A stretch of 64,000 nt of DNA from Patiria miniata (Eukaryota > Echinodermata > Asteroidea > Valvatida > Asterinidae): positions 16,492,927 to 16,556,926 of the forward strand of contig NW_024037063.1 of assembly GCF_015706575.1 (NCBI RefSeq), written 5' to 3'. Shown in pieces: positions 23,141 through 33,300 of this stretch; positions within the stretch are counted from its first letter, which is position 1, and each line of letters opens with the position of its first letter. Position numbers and translations under genes: made by a program. A model generated the notes under the pieces. That model worked only from the letters and a program-made list of their open reading frames with translations, searched no databases and was not told the DNA's origin.

Positions 23141-23735
23141 TCCAGACCCTTTCATACATATGTTCCATCAGTCAAGCAGTTAAATGACTAAATCTAGGAT
23201 AATATGGACTCATGTAATTGGGACACTTAAATCTTATCGGACACTAGATTCACCATATTTACTCACTAGGGACTCTGAACTTTTGCCAAGTTACTTCGGG
23301 CTTTGAGAAGAATAAGGCTTGCAAGTTGAAACACAAAATTCACAGTTTGTTCATGTTGTTGCTAATTTTACTTAATAGTTGTTACTCGAGTTCTTTCTTA
23401 AAGAGGAGGGGAGATGTTGTGTCTAAATGCATTTGTGATATAGCGCCCTCCAGTGTTGGAAATGAAAAAGGTTGTTGCGTGGAACGGGAAAATACAAGTT
23501 GTACGTTACTACAAAGTTGTGTCGTTTTGTGAGTACTTTTTCATACAATTTACGGGGAATATACCACAACGGAGTTTAGGGGCAAACTGTGCAGCGGTTC
23601 TGTGGGAAATAGCTTGGTTGTGATGGACGTTTTTGTACTCGGTTGGTGTTTTGTAGAGGCAAACAATTTTGCGGGGTAAGTTGTCTATGAGGCTCCACTA
23701 CGTGGAGCCTCATAGTTTACTTCTAGGAGTATTGT

Positions 23736-24515
23736 TGATGTACCCTAACGTGGCGCGGCCCCCAACGTGGCGCACTTTGATTTTTCGCCTGTAGTGCCTA
23801 CCTAGAGCAAAAGTTTTAACTGAAATTTCACAGAAAGCGACATTTCATCAAGTTCTTAACACTCCCATTCATAAATTGCGAGTTTATTTACCCGTAACAA
23901 AGTTAGAAGAAAAATTTATTTTGGCGTGATTTTCCGATTTTATTTTCAAGTGCAAAGTGAACCCTTTGAAAATAACCCGAGAAAAAACGAAAATAATTTT
24001 GTGACAAACATCTGGCTGGGTATGTAAGTAGAGATAATAATGATTTATCAGAATCTATCAAGTTAAAAGAAATTCTTAAATGTTAATTTGGAATTTTCCG
24101 AGTTTTATTTAAGTGCGCCACGTTAGGGAACACTCCGCGAATTTGTGCCCAATTTCCAGACGCCACCTTTTTGAATTTCGGATTAAATTTTATGAAACCG
24201 AAATTGTTCACAGAGGTTAAATAGCACGCATTAATAAGGTAAAAGTACCAGTATTTTACTGCATGAATTTGAGGTTTGTCAACAAAGAGGTTTGGCCACA
24301 CTACACGAGGAAAGTTGGGTAAGCTTCGAAGTGCGCCACGTTAGGGAACACGACTATATGGTGGTGTTCCCTAGCGTGGCGCACTTCGATCAAGAACTTG
24401 ATGAAATTTCACTTTCTGCGGAAATTTCAGATAAAACTTTTGCTCTAAGCTAGGTGCTACAGGCGAAAAATCAAAGTGCGCCACGTTGGGGGCCGCGCCA
24501 CGTTAGGGTACATCA
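23736..24515. mobile_element. CGTGGCGC-family MITE, copy 1
   Basis: The ends are inverted repeats starting TGATGTACCCTAACGTGGCG, with about 130 bases of arm containing GCAAAAGTTTTAAC and ATCAAGTTCTT. Internally the word GTTCCCTAACGTGGCGCACT recurs in both orientations (about 24107-24135 and 24325-24390, the latter a palindrome). Most of the copy recurs in reverse at 38911-39523. No transposase. Confidence 0.85.
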
Positions 24516-24526
24516 ATGATCAACAA

Positions 24527-24660
24527 TATATAAAGACGACAACTTGTCCTTTGTAGATCACCAGCCAGTCTCACCATTCTCACCAATATGGCGTCGAATT
24601 CATTCATTGTGCTGCTCCTTATCTGCTATCCAGTCTTTATATATATATAGAGATCAGTGG
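24527..24660. repeat. GTCTTTATATAGAGATCAGTG element, partial copy
   Basis: This block (ACAACTTGTCCTTTGTAGAT, then CACCAATATGGCGTC and a TATATAGAGATCAGTGG end) recurs at 28262-28380 and 28795-28924. It carries ATG GCG TCG AAT..., a 20-codon hydrophobic open frame ending in TAG, of doubtful meaning because the other copies are shorter. Confidence 0.75.
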
Positions 24661-24691
24661 TCGCACTGCTCGCCAAAACCTGGGGAAACAA

Positions 24692-25281
24692 ATAATTATA
24701 GGCAGTGTATATTTTGCCGGAGACGGCAAACCTTTAGTAAACGTTAGTTTGCCGGATATGCACTGAACATGCGCAGTTACTGTTTTTTTGTACTTGAAAC
24801 ATTTTCCGGTGACAAGTTTTAGTCTGGCTCCATGCCAAAATTATCGTTGTTACCTCGTATTCACAAGATGGGATTCAGACCATTTTATAATTTCGGACTT
24901 TATTTCCCTTTTAAAAAAAATCCTCCAGAGCCACAAATCTGAAAAAGAAAATGTAATACTCTGCAAAAAATGTTTGAGACATGTTAAAATAATAAAAGAA
25001 GAATATTCTTATTTATTTGGGGATGAGAAAAAAAACCTTAAAAATGCGGTGCGGTCAGAATCGATCGAACGCGAGTCATCCCACTTACTAGAGCCTTTGC
25101 TTAACCATTACACCAAACGTGCTACACAACTTTTGGTGCGAATTTAATACATCTTATAATTCAGCCCTATTTTAAAGAGTACAGCGCCCTCTGTTGATAT
25201 GGATTGCCGCCGGCAAACCTTTAGTAATCGTTAGTTTGCCGTCATTACCTCCGGCAAAATATCCACTATCATAATTATATA
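24692..25281. mobile_element. 590-bp inverted-repeat element
   Basis: The left end (ATAATTATAGGCAGTGTATA then TTTTGCCGGAGACGGCAAAC) matches the complement of the right end (25200-25281). Both ends hold GGCAAACCTTTAGTAA and CGTTAGTTTGCC palindromes. A tRNA-like segment lies inside on the minus strand. Confidence 0.75.
25040..25130 (-). repeat. tRNA-like segment (pol III promoter boxes)
   Basis: On the minus strand, box A (TGGTTAAGCAA, 25107-25097) and box B (GTTCGATCGATTC, 25070-25058) are about 27 bases apart and lie in TGTAATGGTTAAGC and CTCGCGTTCGATC contexts, as in tRNAs. A clean acceptor stem was not found, so a tRNA-derived repeat is favoured. Confidence 0.4.
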
Positions 25282-25558
25282 CAACTGCGTGCGTACGTAA
25301 CAAAAAAGTATCGTAGAGGGCGCCAAACAACCATGTATGCGGATGTCGTTTGGGAAAAGAAAATTTGCAGCTGTTTACCTCTCTTGACATCCCTGTGAGT
25401 GTGAGCTCAGATTCATCATAATTTGATTCTGCAGCCTTTGGTTCCATACTCGATACTAGAACATGTAGGCTACTACTGAGTACTAGGCCTAGTGTTTTCG
25501 AATACTGTCTCTGCTACAGTAGCAACGGGTAAAATACAGTCAGTAGCATGCAACGACC

Positions 25559-26400
25559 TAGCCCGACTGCGTCTGGCCGTACAGTACTATCGCAAGCTCT
25601 GTAGTACGGCCAGACGCCCGATGCTTCCACAGAGACTGAATTTTGTTGGCCGCCGATGTAGCGATTTTGCTACATCTTTCGATGGCAATTATCTTTTCAT
25701 CCAGGACACAAATTTCCAAAGTTAAGGTTCGTAGTCGTAGAGCAACTCATACCTTTTCGAAAAAACGTTGTTTGGTCTCAATATTTTCATCCATCTGGCC
25801 ACAAGACGAATTTCTGTCATCAGATTCCACAAATATCGTCCCCCATGCGATCCCCCATGCGATTTCAAAATGGCGGCCGCGCTGTAATGTTGCAATATGC
25901 AGGCGCGCCCGCGCAAACTCATGAATATGCATAAACAGTCTGTGACGTATGACCGTGTTTTTGGAAGTACGGCCCCGCCGCACGCACGTCCAAAAACACG
26001 AGGTCATACACGTCACAGACTGTTTATGCATATTCATGAGTTTGCGCGGGCGCGCCTGCATATTGCATATATTACAGTGCGGCCGCCATTTTGAAATCGC
26101 ATGGGGGATCGCATGGGGGACGATGTTTGTGGAATCTGATGACTGAAATTCGTCTTGTGGCCAGATGGATGAAAATATTGAGACCAAACAACGTTTTTTC
26201 GAAAAGGTATGAGTTGCTCTACGACTACGAACCTTAACTTTGGAAATTTGGGTCCTGGATGAAAAGATAATTGCCATCGAAAGATGTAGCAAAATCGCTA
26301 CATCGGCGGCCAACAAAATTCAGTCTCTGTGGAAGCATCGGGCGTCTGGCCGTACTACAGAGCTTGCGATAGTACTGTACGGCCAGACGCAGTCGGGCTA
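25559..26400. mobile_element. palindromic MULE-like element A, 842 bp, 9-bp target duplication
   Basis: The element is a near-perfect palindrome: it starts TAGCCCGACTGCGTCTGGCC and ends with the exact complement, arms of about 420 bases meeting near 25980. GCAACGACC lies directly on both sides (25550-25558 and 26401-26409). Nine-base duplications with long inverted ends are the hallmark of Mutator-like elements. Open frames on both strands inside are mirror images of each other and have no transposase motif, so it is non-autonomous. Confidence 0.92.
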
Positions 26401-26564
26401 GCAACGACCGGACTTCAAGTTCTCCCCGCCAGTCCGCCACTCAAATGCACTCGGTTCAATGGAACTAGCGTAGACTTGATGACAAGTCGTTAGATAGTCG
26501 TATTTTGTCCGTGTCTTCAGTCGAACCAGTCATAGAGCTATGTCGAGCGCAAAGTGAGTCCCCC

Positions 26565-26656
26565 GCGCAAGTTTAAACCTGCGCGCACGCAAGTTTAAAC
26601 TTGCGCGCGCATTCATTTCCTTGCTACAAATTGCGCACGCAAGTTTAAACTTGCGC
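26565..26656. repeat. three copies of a 20-bp palindrome
   Basis: The palindrome GCGCAAGTTTAAACTTGCGC and close variants occur at 26565-26584, 26587-26606 and 26637-26656. Four more lie at 27739-27758, 31418-31437, 31438-31457 and 31507-31526. All are in one repeat unit type that is also nested in element C. Confidence 0.9.
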
Positions 26657-26692
26657 ACTGCATAGATTTTCCCGGCCACGCATACAGAGCCG

Positions 26693-26783
26693 TAGCCCGA
26701 CTGCGTCTGGCCGTACAGAACTATCGCAAGCTCCGTACTACAGAGCTTGCGATAGTACTGTACGGCCAGACGCAGTCGGGCTA
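26693..26783. mobile_element. palindromic MULE-like element B, 91-bp mini copy
   Basis: It consists only of the family's terminal sequence (TAGCCCGACTGCGTCTGGCC...) and its complement, forming an almost perfect hairpin. ACAGAGCCG flanks it on both sides (26684-26692 and 26784-26792), a 9-bp target duplication different from those of A and C. This shows the terminal repeat alone was enough to be mobilised. Confidence 0.92.
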
Positions 26784-26792
26784 ACAGAGCCG

Positions 26793-27085
26793 CTAAACTA
26801 TTTTGCCCCTGGGTATACTCATGCAGATATGTAACATTATTTTTAAAGCAGATTTTTTCTCCATCACTGAGCTTCGGGAGACAATGTCTTAATGCCTTTT
26901 TTTTTAACATTTGATTAAATTCATTAATGAAATCATTTGCAAATTTATTTACTTTTTAAAATAATTACCATTTTATATGCATAGCGTTTTTAAGTTGTAA
27001 ACATTTTTTAATATGAATTATTGAGCCTGCAATAAAAATATATTTGTTACAGTAATACATTTAATTAATTAATTAAATTAGTAAT
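26793..27085. other. AT-rich non-coding stretch
   Basis: Long A/T runs including ATTAATTAATTAA near 27062. No gene or structured repeat recognised. Confidence 0.5.
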
Positions 27086-27790
27086 GCATTCATTAATTTT
27101 TTTTCAAATTATGCATTTTTGAAGTGTACACAGCGCTCGAAATGTTATGCAAGTATTTCTAAAAACAATATGAATTATTGTACCGTAAAATTTATTAATT
27201 GTTAAATTAATTACTATTTTTTTAAGAGTAAGTACTTTTTTAATTGTAGAATACATAAGCATTTTAAAAATAATGTAAATGATTAGTATAATGTCAAAAC
27301 TTGAACATTGAAGGGATCATAATCATTCTTTTTACGTTAACAGCGGGTTACACCTAGGAAATTATGATTTATTTACATTCAAGAATATAAATAAAATGCC
27401 AATTAGGTTTACAAAGCAAAAAACTTGAAGCTGGTCTCCATTTTTGAAACAACTTCAGTACACTTGCCAAGCAATCGCCGCTAGTGTGCTTAAGTTGATT
27501 GCTTGCCCGGTCCCCTCCCTGGCCCCGCCCCCACGTACCCTTAAACAACTTCTCTGATAAGCACTGCTAAATCTCAATGTTTCTTTTCATTGATGCTAAT
27601 TGAATTCCCCTTTTTATTTATTTCTTTATTCATTCATTTATTCCATTATTTCTCCATGTACTTTGTAGTCGTGTTTTGAAAAAAAATAATCTTCATCAGT
27701 GAAAATCCCGCCCGCAAAAGAAGGTTGCGATCGCCTTTGCGCAAGTTTAAACTTGCGCACGCAAATTAAAATGGCGCGGTGTAATTTCAT
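27085..27790. repeat. 700-bp repeat unit, copy also nested in element C
   Basis: The stretch recurs as reverse complement at about 31470-32145. Landmarks are CACAGCGCTCGAAATGTTAT, AGCGGGTTACACCTAGGAAA, CAATCGCCGCTAGTGTGCTT and the GCGCAAGTTTAAACTTGCGC palindrome at its end. No coding capacity seen. Confidence 0.88.
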
Positions 27791-27887
27791 CTCATCTGGG
27801 CGCTTGCGTCAAGTTGATCTGACATCGCGCACTCTGTAAGTGTTCTCCACTGTTCTCTGTCTAATGCCACGTGCCACGTGCATCGAA

Positions 27888-28380
27888 CCACTGATCTCTA
27901 TATAAAGACGGGATAGCGGATATGCGTACAACAAACACACAGTAGACTTTGCATATTGACCAATTCGCCCCCGGTCTCACGAAGATGGCCGCGTATAATT
28001 CGAACGTTCTACGCGTAAATACGCGCGCGTTGTATTAACAGTTGACGCGCATTTTGGTCACGTACACATATTATGATGTTCTAAAAGGGACACATTTCCG
28101 TAGTGATTATTATTTCAAAAACGCCGAAAAAGTGATTTGCGGCATTATAAAAGCAACCACGACGTTAGAAAAATTGTAGTAAACCTTGGTCAGTTGGTCA
28201 GCGGTGGTGGCCAAAATATACGTCAAGTGAACCGCGACGTTACAAAATAAATCATGCTGTCTATAAAAGACGGCAACTTGTCCTTTGTAGATCACCAGCC
28301 GGTCTCACCAATATGGCGTCAAATTCATTCATTGTGCGGCTCTTTATTTAGCTATCCAGTCTTTATATAGAGATCAGTGG
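27888..28380. mobile_element. 493-bp element with CCACTGATCTCTATATAAAG inverted ends
   Basis: The left end CCACTGATCTCTATATAAAG is the complement of the right end (CTTTATATAGAGATCAGTGG). The ends contain a TATAAA word and, about 95 bases in, GAAGATGGCCGCG, a YY1-like context. The right part (ATCATGCTGTCTATAAAAGA, then CACCAATATGGCGTC) is shared with the copies at 24527 and 28795. No target duplication was identified. Confidence 0.75.
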
Positions 28381-28497
28381 GTTGAACACGCGGCCAGAAA
28401 TCCGGCCGATCGACTTCGTGGCTACCTTTGAGCGGTTGAGCCAGGTCAAGTTGCTGTGAAAAAAAAATCATGCATGAGTGGGTTTACAACTTGGGCC

Positions 28498-28680
28498 TGT
28501 CGTGAATATTGGCGTCAATATTTGCGACATAGAGGCCATATGTCGTCAATATTGGCGTCAATATTGGCGTCAATCTTTGCGACTTGGAGACCATGTCGTG
28601 AATATTGGCGTCAATATTGGCGTAAATATTTGCGACTTGGGTCCATGTCGTGAATATTGGCGTCAATATTGGCGCAAATA
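28498..28680. repeat. AATATTGGCGTC minisatellite
   Basis: The 12-bp word AATATTGGCGTC and variants (TTTGCGACTTGG, CATGTCGTG) repeat about 13 times in a higher-order pattern. It separates two direct copies of the 240-bp block below. Confidence 0.88.
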
Positions 28681-28684
28681 TAAA

Positions 28685-28924
28685 AATTGGCATTAAAAAA
28701 GTAAACCACGACGTCAGAAAAATTGTAAACCTTGGTCAGTGGTCGTGGTAAAAATATAAGTTGAACCGCGATGTTACAAAAGAAATCATGCTGTCTATAA
28801 AGACGGCACCTTGTCCTTTGTAGATCACCAGCCGGTCTCACCGGTCTCACCAATATGGCGTCAAATTCATTCATTGTGCGGCTCTTTATCCGCTATCGAG
28901 TCTTTTAATATATAGAGATCAGTG
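28685..28924. repeat. direct repeat of 28135-28380
   Basis: AAATTGTAAACCTTGGTCAG, ATCATGCTGTCTATAAAGAC and CTTGTCCTTTGTAGATCACC occur in the same order as in 28165-28290, ending in TATATAGAGATCAGTG. It is a partial copy of the element at 27888 lacking the left end. Confidence 0.8.
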
Positions 28925-29762
28925 TTTTGGAATTATGGCTAATTAATTATTCATATGCACGAATGTTAATTCTGCTCTGTGTACCGTCGGGAGAAATTCA
29001 GTTTTCATGACGCGTAGCGCCAGAATAATTTTCGCTGCGCTGCAACCCGTGGTCTGATTTTTATGTTTTTGGTATCAAAAGATGCGCAAGCTAGGCTACA
29101 GGCTATAAAGTAATAACAGCTGGGGTCGCGGAAATTTTGTTTTCTCAAGGCTATCGATGAAAAAGACGAGGGGGGCGGACTCCTTGAGGGTTAATCCAGA
29201 GTACCGTAACATAACACCCCCTCCCCCCCCGGAAACAAAATTGATGGTAACAATCAACATGCACTACTGGCATAGGCTTCATTGTTCACCAGTTAACTGC
29301 CTGTCTGTATTTATTGCCATAATCACCTGCAATAACAGCGTAATATTATGCCAACCCATATGCTAAGGGATGTACATATAATGCATATTATAATGTAACT
29401 TAATGGCAAAACACAAAACTAACAAAAATAGAGACTAAGCTACTCATTTGGAGATGTTATCACATGTTTTTGTACTTAGGTCAATCCTACAAAGCATTTG
29501 GCACCCCTAATGTTTTGCCACCTCGGGTGGTACCAATATCTGGTCTGGCCCATGGACTAGGTGTATAAAATGCTAGTAGCGTGGAGGTGATATGCAAGGC
29601 AAAACATTCTGGAGCAAAAACTTGTGGCTGTCGATATTTAATATATATCAAAAAGAACTTGAAGAACAAAAAAATAATCATTTTTAGGATAAAAAAAGAG
29701 AAGTTTTGCAGCACATATATTACGCTTAAAAAACCCCACACCCTCATTGTTAATGACATAGA

Positions 29763-29982
29763 GCGTTTTCGAAACGACTGGCTTTGGCTTCGTCTTCGGC
29801 TTAATGACATTTTAGGCCCCGACTTCGGGGACTCAAGCTACATTTTGGTGCCTGTTGTGCTTCAGAAACATTCAATCGGTTGATATGAAGACAAAAGTTG
29901 GAATATTTTCGTTTAGTTTGCCTCTCAGTGATTCAGAAGTAGGAGGCGAAGCCGAAGCCGAAGCAAAGGTTTCGAAAACCCC
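29763..29982. mobile_element. 220-bp MITE with GTTTTCGAAAC ends
   Basis: The inverted ends GTTTTCGAAACGACTGGCTT...CGTCTTCGGCTT and the complement of GAAGCCGAAGCCGAAGCAAA...GTTTCGAAAAC face each other. CATA adjoins both ends, but the exact boundary is uncertain. Confidence 0.6.
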
Positions 29983-30000
29983 CATAGTCCAATAGTAAGA

Positions 30001-30010
30001 GGCACGTGAC
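30001..30010 (+). promoter_or_regulatory. possible CLEAR (TFEB/TFE3) site upstream of M6PR
   Basis: GGCACGTGAC differs by one base from the palindromic CLEAR motif GTCACGTGAC bound by the lysosomal regulator TFEB. It is 213 bases upstream of the M6PR start codon. A second CACGTG core lies at about 30084. The transcription start is unknown, so placement in the promoter is inferred. Confidence 0.35.
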
Positions 30011-30222
30011 GTTAGATGTTAACGTATGGTAACCAACGCCTTTGAGTGCAATGTGTTAACCAGTTGCATATTTCGCCAGGCTACACGTGTCGTGTCATGT
30101 AACCGGCAGTGAGTTACGCGCGTAACAAAACGTACCGTGTAAATTGATATGATGTGAATGTGATGCTGTCTGATTGATTTGCAAGTGGAACCCGGAACCT
30201 GGAAGAATTTTTCGTCAGAAAG

Positions 30223-30347
30223 ATGGAGGTTTTCCTTGTTATATTGAGTATTTTGTATGTTGTGCGACCAGTTGTCTGTGACTGTGTGGTGGACAGCAAG
30301 TCAGAAGAAAAGTACAAAAATCTTTTTAAACCTCTCAAAGGAAAAAC
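30223..30347 (+). CDS. M6PR: M6PR exon 1, signal peptide
   Basis: The ATG at 30223 opens [14 protein letters not shown], a hydrophobic signal peptide, then [20 protein letters not shown], aligning with the first Cys and KPLF segment of vertebrate M6PR. Donor GTAAGT follows two bases of a Thr codon that is completed exactly at 44249. Confidence 0.85.
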
Positions 30348-33300
30348 GTAAGTGGGTTTCTCATTTCATTTTAGCCCCATAAATGTGGCCAATTTACTGG
30401 ACAACCTCCGTAAACATGGTAAACAAAGGCCACACTTCCACTAGACCCGTGAACGTGGCTATATACATAGCCACGCTTCAATCTATGGTAAAAACACTCT
30501 ATTGTGATCCACAATTACTGTGATCATGCTGTGATTGAGTGACCGTTCTAGTACTAGCCGAATTTCGGCTACATTTGACAGAATATTTCATAGTATTACT
30601 AAAATGAGTTGTACAGAAAATCCAGCAGAATATTTTTTTGGGCAGAATTATGTAGATGAAGGACAATGAAAAAGATTAGAGAAATATCTAGAAAGGTCTA
30701 GGATGTCACTAGCCCGACTGCGTCTGGCCGTACAGTACTATCGCAAGCTCTGTAGTATGGCCAGACGCTCAATGCTTCACCACAGACTGAATTTTTTTCC
30801 CGCTGATGAGCGATTTTGCTACAGATTTTGATCGAGATTATCTTTTCATCCAAAATTTTCCAAACTTAAGGTTCTTACTAGTCATAGAGCAACTCATACC
30901 TTTTCGAAAAAACGTTCTTTGGTCTCAATATTTTCATCCATCTGGCCAAAAGACGACTTTCAGTCATCATCTTCCACAAATACCTTCCCGAAAATGCTCC
31001 CCCATGCGATTACAAAATGGCGGCCGCGCTGTAATGTATGCATTATGCGGGAGCGCTCGTGCAAATCATGAATATGCATAACAGTCTGTGACGTATGACC
31101 TCGTGTTTTTGGATGTATGTACATGATTACTTGTAGACAACAGCCCAGTACATGCAAGCCATAGATATAGAATAAAAAGACTAGATCGGCAGTGCGTCCA
31201 CACGCGCCGACTTGCATGGAGGGTCACGTGCTTGAGGAAAGATACAAATAATGCGCGAAAACGTGACGAACGTAACGCCGTTCACGTGCACAGTGCACCA
31301 TTATCGCTAACGCGTGGGCGCATCGCGCAAATACTCGGTGGCTTCGCGCGCGTTGAGCTTGGTCACATGCTGGAGGAAAGATACATTTAGCTCTGTCGAG
31401 CGCAATTTGAGTCCCCCACGCAAGTTTAAACTTGCGCGCGCAAGTTTAAACTTGCGCGAGGGACTCCTGAAGCACGCAAATTGCACCGCGCCATTTTAAT
31501 TTGCGTGCGCAAGTTTAAACTTGCGCAAAGGCGATCGCAACCTTCTTTTGCGGGCGGGATTTTCATTGATGAAGATTTTTTTTCTTTCAAAACACGAGTA
31601 TGGAATAATAGTGAAATAAATGAATGAATAAAGAAATAAATAAAAAGGGGAATTCAATTAGCGTCAATGAAAAGAAGCATTGAGATTTAGCAGTGCTTAT
31701 CAGAGAAGTTGTTTAAGGGTACGTGGGGACCGGGAGGGGACCGGGCAAGCAATCAACTTAAGCACACTAGCGGCGATTGCTTGGAAAGTGTACTGAATTT
31801 GTTCAATAATGGAGACCAGCTTCAAGTTTTTTGCTTTGTAAACCTAATTGGCATTTTATTTATATTCTTGAATGTAAATACATCATAATTTCCTAGGTGT
31901 AACCCGCTGTTAACGTAAAAAGAATGATTATGAACCCTTCAATTGTTCAAGTTTTGACATTATAGTAATCTTTACATTATTTTTAAAATGCTTATGTATT
32001 CTACAATTAAAAAAGTACTTATTTAAAAAAAAAATAGTAATTAATTTAACAATTAATAAATTGGACGGTACAATAATTCATATTGTTTTTAAAAATACTT
32101 GCATAACATTTCGAGCGCTGTGTACACTTCAAAAATGCATAATTAAAAAACGCGTGTGGACGCGCTGCCAATCTAGTCTTTTTATTCTTTATCTATGGTG
32201 CAAGCACACGTACGTCCGCGCGGCGGCCCTGCGGCGCGCATGCATGCAGCCGTCACTGATCCGGCGTGAGCTTTTTCCGCACCGGCCCGTCTACCAGTCG
32301 TTTGCTGTGCGCGACGGCTGCATGCATGCGCGCCGCAGGGCCGCCGCGCGGACGTACGTGTGCATGCACGTACTGGGCTGTTGTCTACAAGTAATGTACA
32401 TGTACGTACAGCCCCGCCGAACGCACGTCCAAAAACACGAGGTCATACGTCACAGACTGTTTATGCATATTCATGAGTTTGCATAAGCGCGCCCGCATAA
32501 TGCAACATTACAGCGCGGCCGCCATTTTGATATCGCATGGGGGAGCATTTTCGGGACGATATTTGTGGAAGATGATGACTGAAAGTCGTCTTTTGGCCAG
32601 ATGGATGAAAATATTGAGACCAAAGAACATTTTTTCGAAAAGGTATGAGTAGCTCTACGACTAAGAACCTTAACTTTGGAAATTTTTATCCTGGATGAAA
32701 AGATAATCTCGATCAAAATCTGTAGCAAAATCGCTACATCAGCGGGAAAAAATTCAGTCTCTGTGGAAGCATTGAGCGTCTGGCCGTACTACAGAGCTTG
32801 CGATAGTACTGTACGGCCAGACGCAGTCGGGCTAGGATGTCACTGACCACAGTGGGGTGTGGGTAGTGAATAACGGCAAGCAGTGAGCATTTACATGTAA
32901 ATATTTTACATGTAGGGCCCTATGTGGATTTTGATTGTCCACGCAACCTCAGCTCAGTGGGCAAAGGGGTGGGCCGCCTAAAAATACTATCGGGATGGGA
33001 ACGCCTTGTTACAAAAAAAATGCAATCTTTTTGCGTACATTTTCCCATAGGGACCGAGCTGGTCACGGACCGAGTTGGTCACGGACCGAGTTGGTTACGG
33101 ACCGAGTTGGTTACGGACCAAGTTGGTCACGGACCGAGTTGGTCACGGACCGAGCCAGTCACGGACCGACTCGGTTACGGACCGAGTTGACTTGGACCGA
33201 GTTGGTCACGGACCGAGTTGACCTAAAAGCTTTCTGAGTGGGCCACCACAAGCCCAGGTGGACAACGATCGTGAAGGAATGTCGGACACTTCGCCCCATT

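Larger units (their letters stand above)
20935..23430 (+). mobile_element. gypsy-type LTR retrotransposon, internally deleted
   Basis: A primer-site-like sequence (TTGGTGACGAGGAT, 20935-20948) precedes gag. The gag remnant (21059 to about 21960) runs into an integrase remnant (about 21960-23140), followed by a polypurine tract (AAGAGGAGGGGAGA, 23401-23414) and an LTR-like TGTTGTG start at 23415. Protease, reverse transcriptase and RNase H are absent, so the element cannot be autonomous. A matching 5' LTR was not identified by eye. It lies in the PUS3-M6PR intergenic region. Confidence 0.88.
30710..32834. mobile_element. palindromic MULE-like element C, 2125 bp, 9-bp target duplication
   Basis: Ends are the same as those of element A (TAGCCCGACTGCGTCTGGCC and complement). 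GGATGTCAC flanks both sides (30701-30709 and 32835-32843). The outer arms (about 30710-31215 and 32140-32834) resemble element A. The centre carries the 700-bp repeat of 27085-27790 in reverse, the AAGTTTAAACTT palindromes and a GC-rich hairpin. It lies inside M6PR intron 1, 363 bases from the exon 1 donor. Confidence 0.92.

Noticed and set aside
25643..26316. Pairs of similar open frames on both strands (up to 189 residues)
   Set aside because: They are mirror images caused by the palindrome of element A, and similar frames recur in element C.
30373..30445. TAGCCCCATAAATGTGGCC near M6PR exon 1, resembling the end of element D
   Set aside because: The facing sequence (GGCCACACTTCCACTAGA) is only a weak complement and no target duplication is visible.
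32924..33237. 88- and 100-residue frames with TELVTDR repeats
   Set aside because: They are explained by the 16-bp minisatellite.
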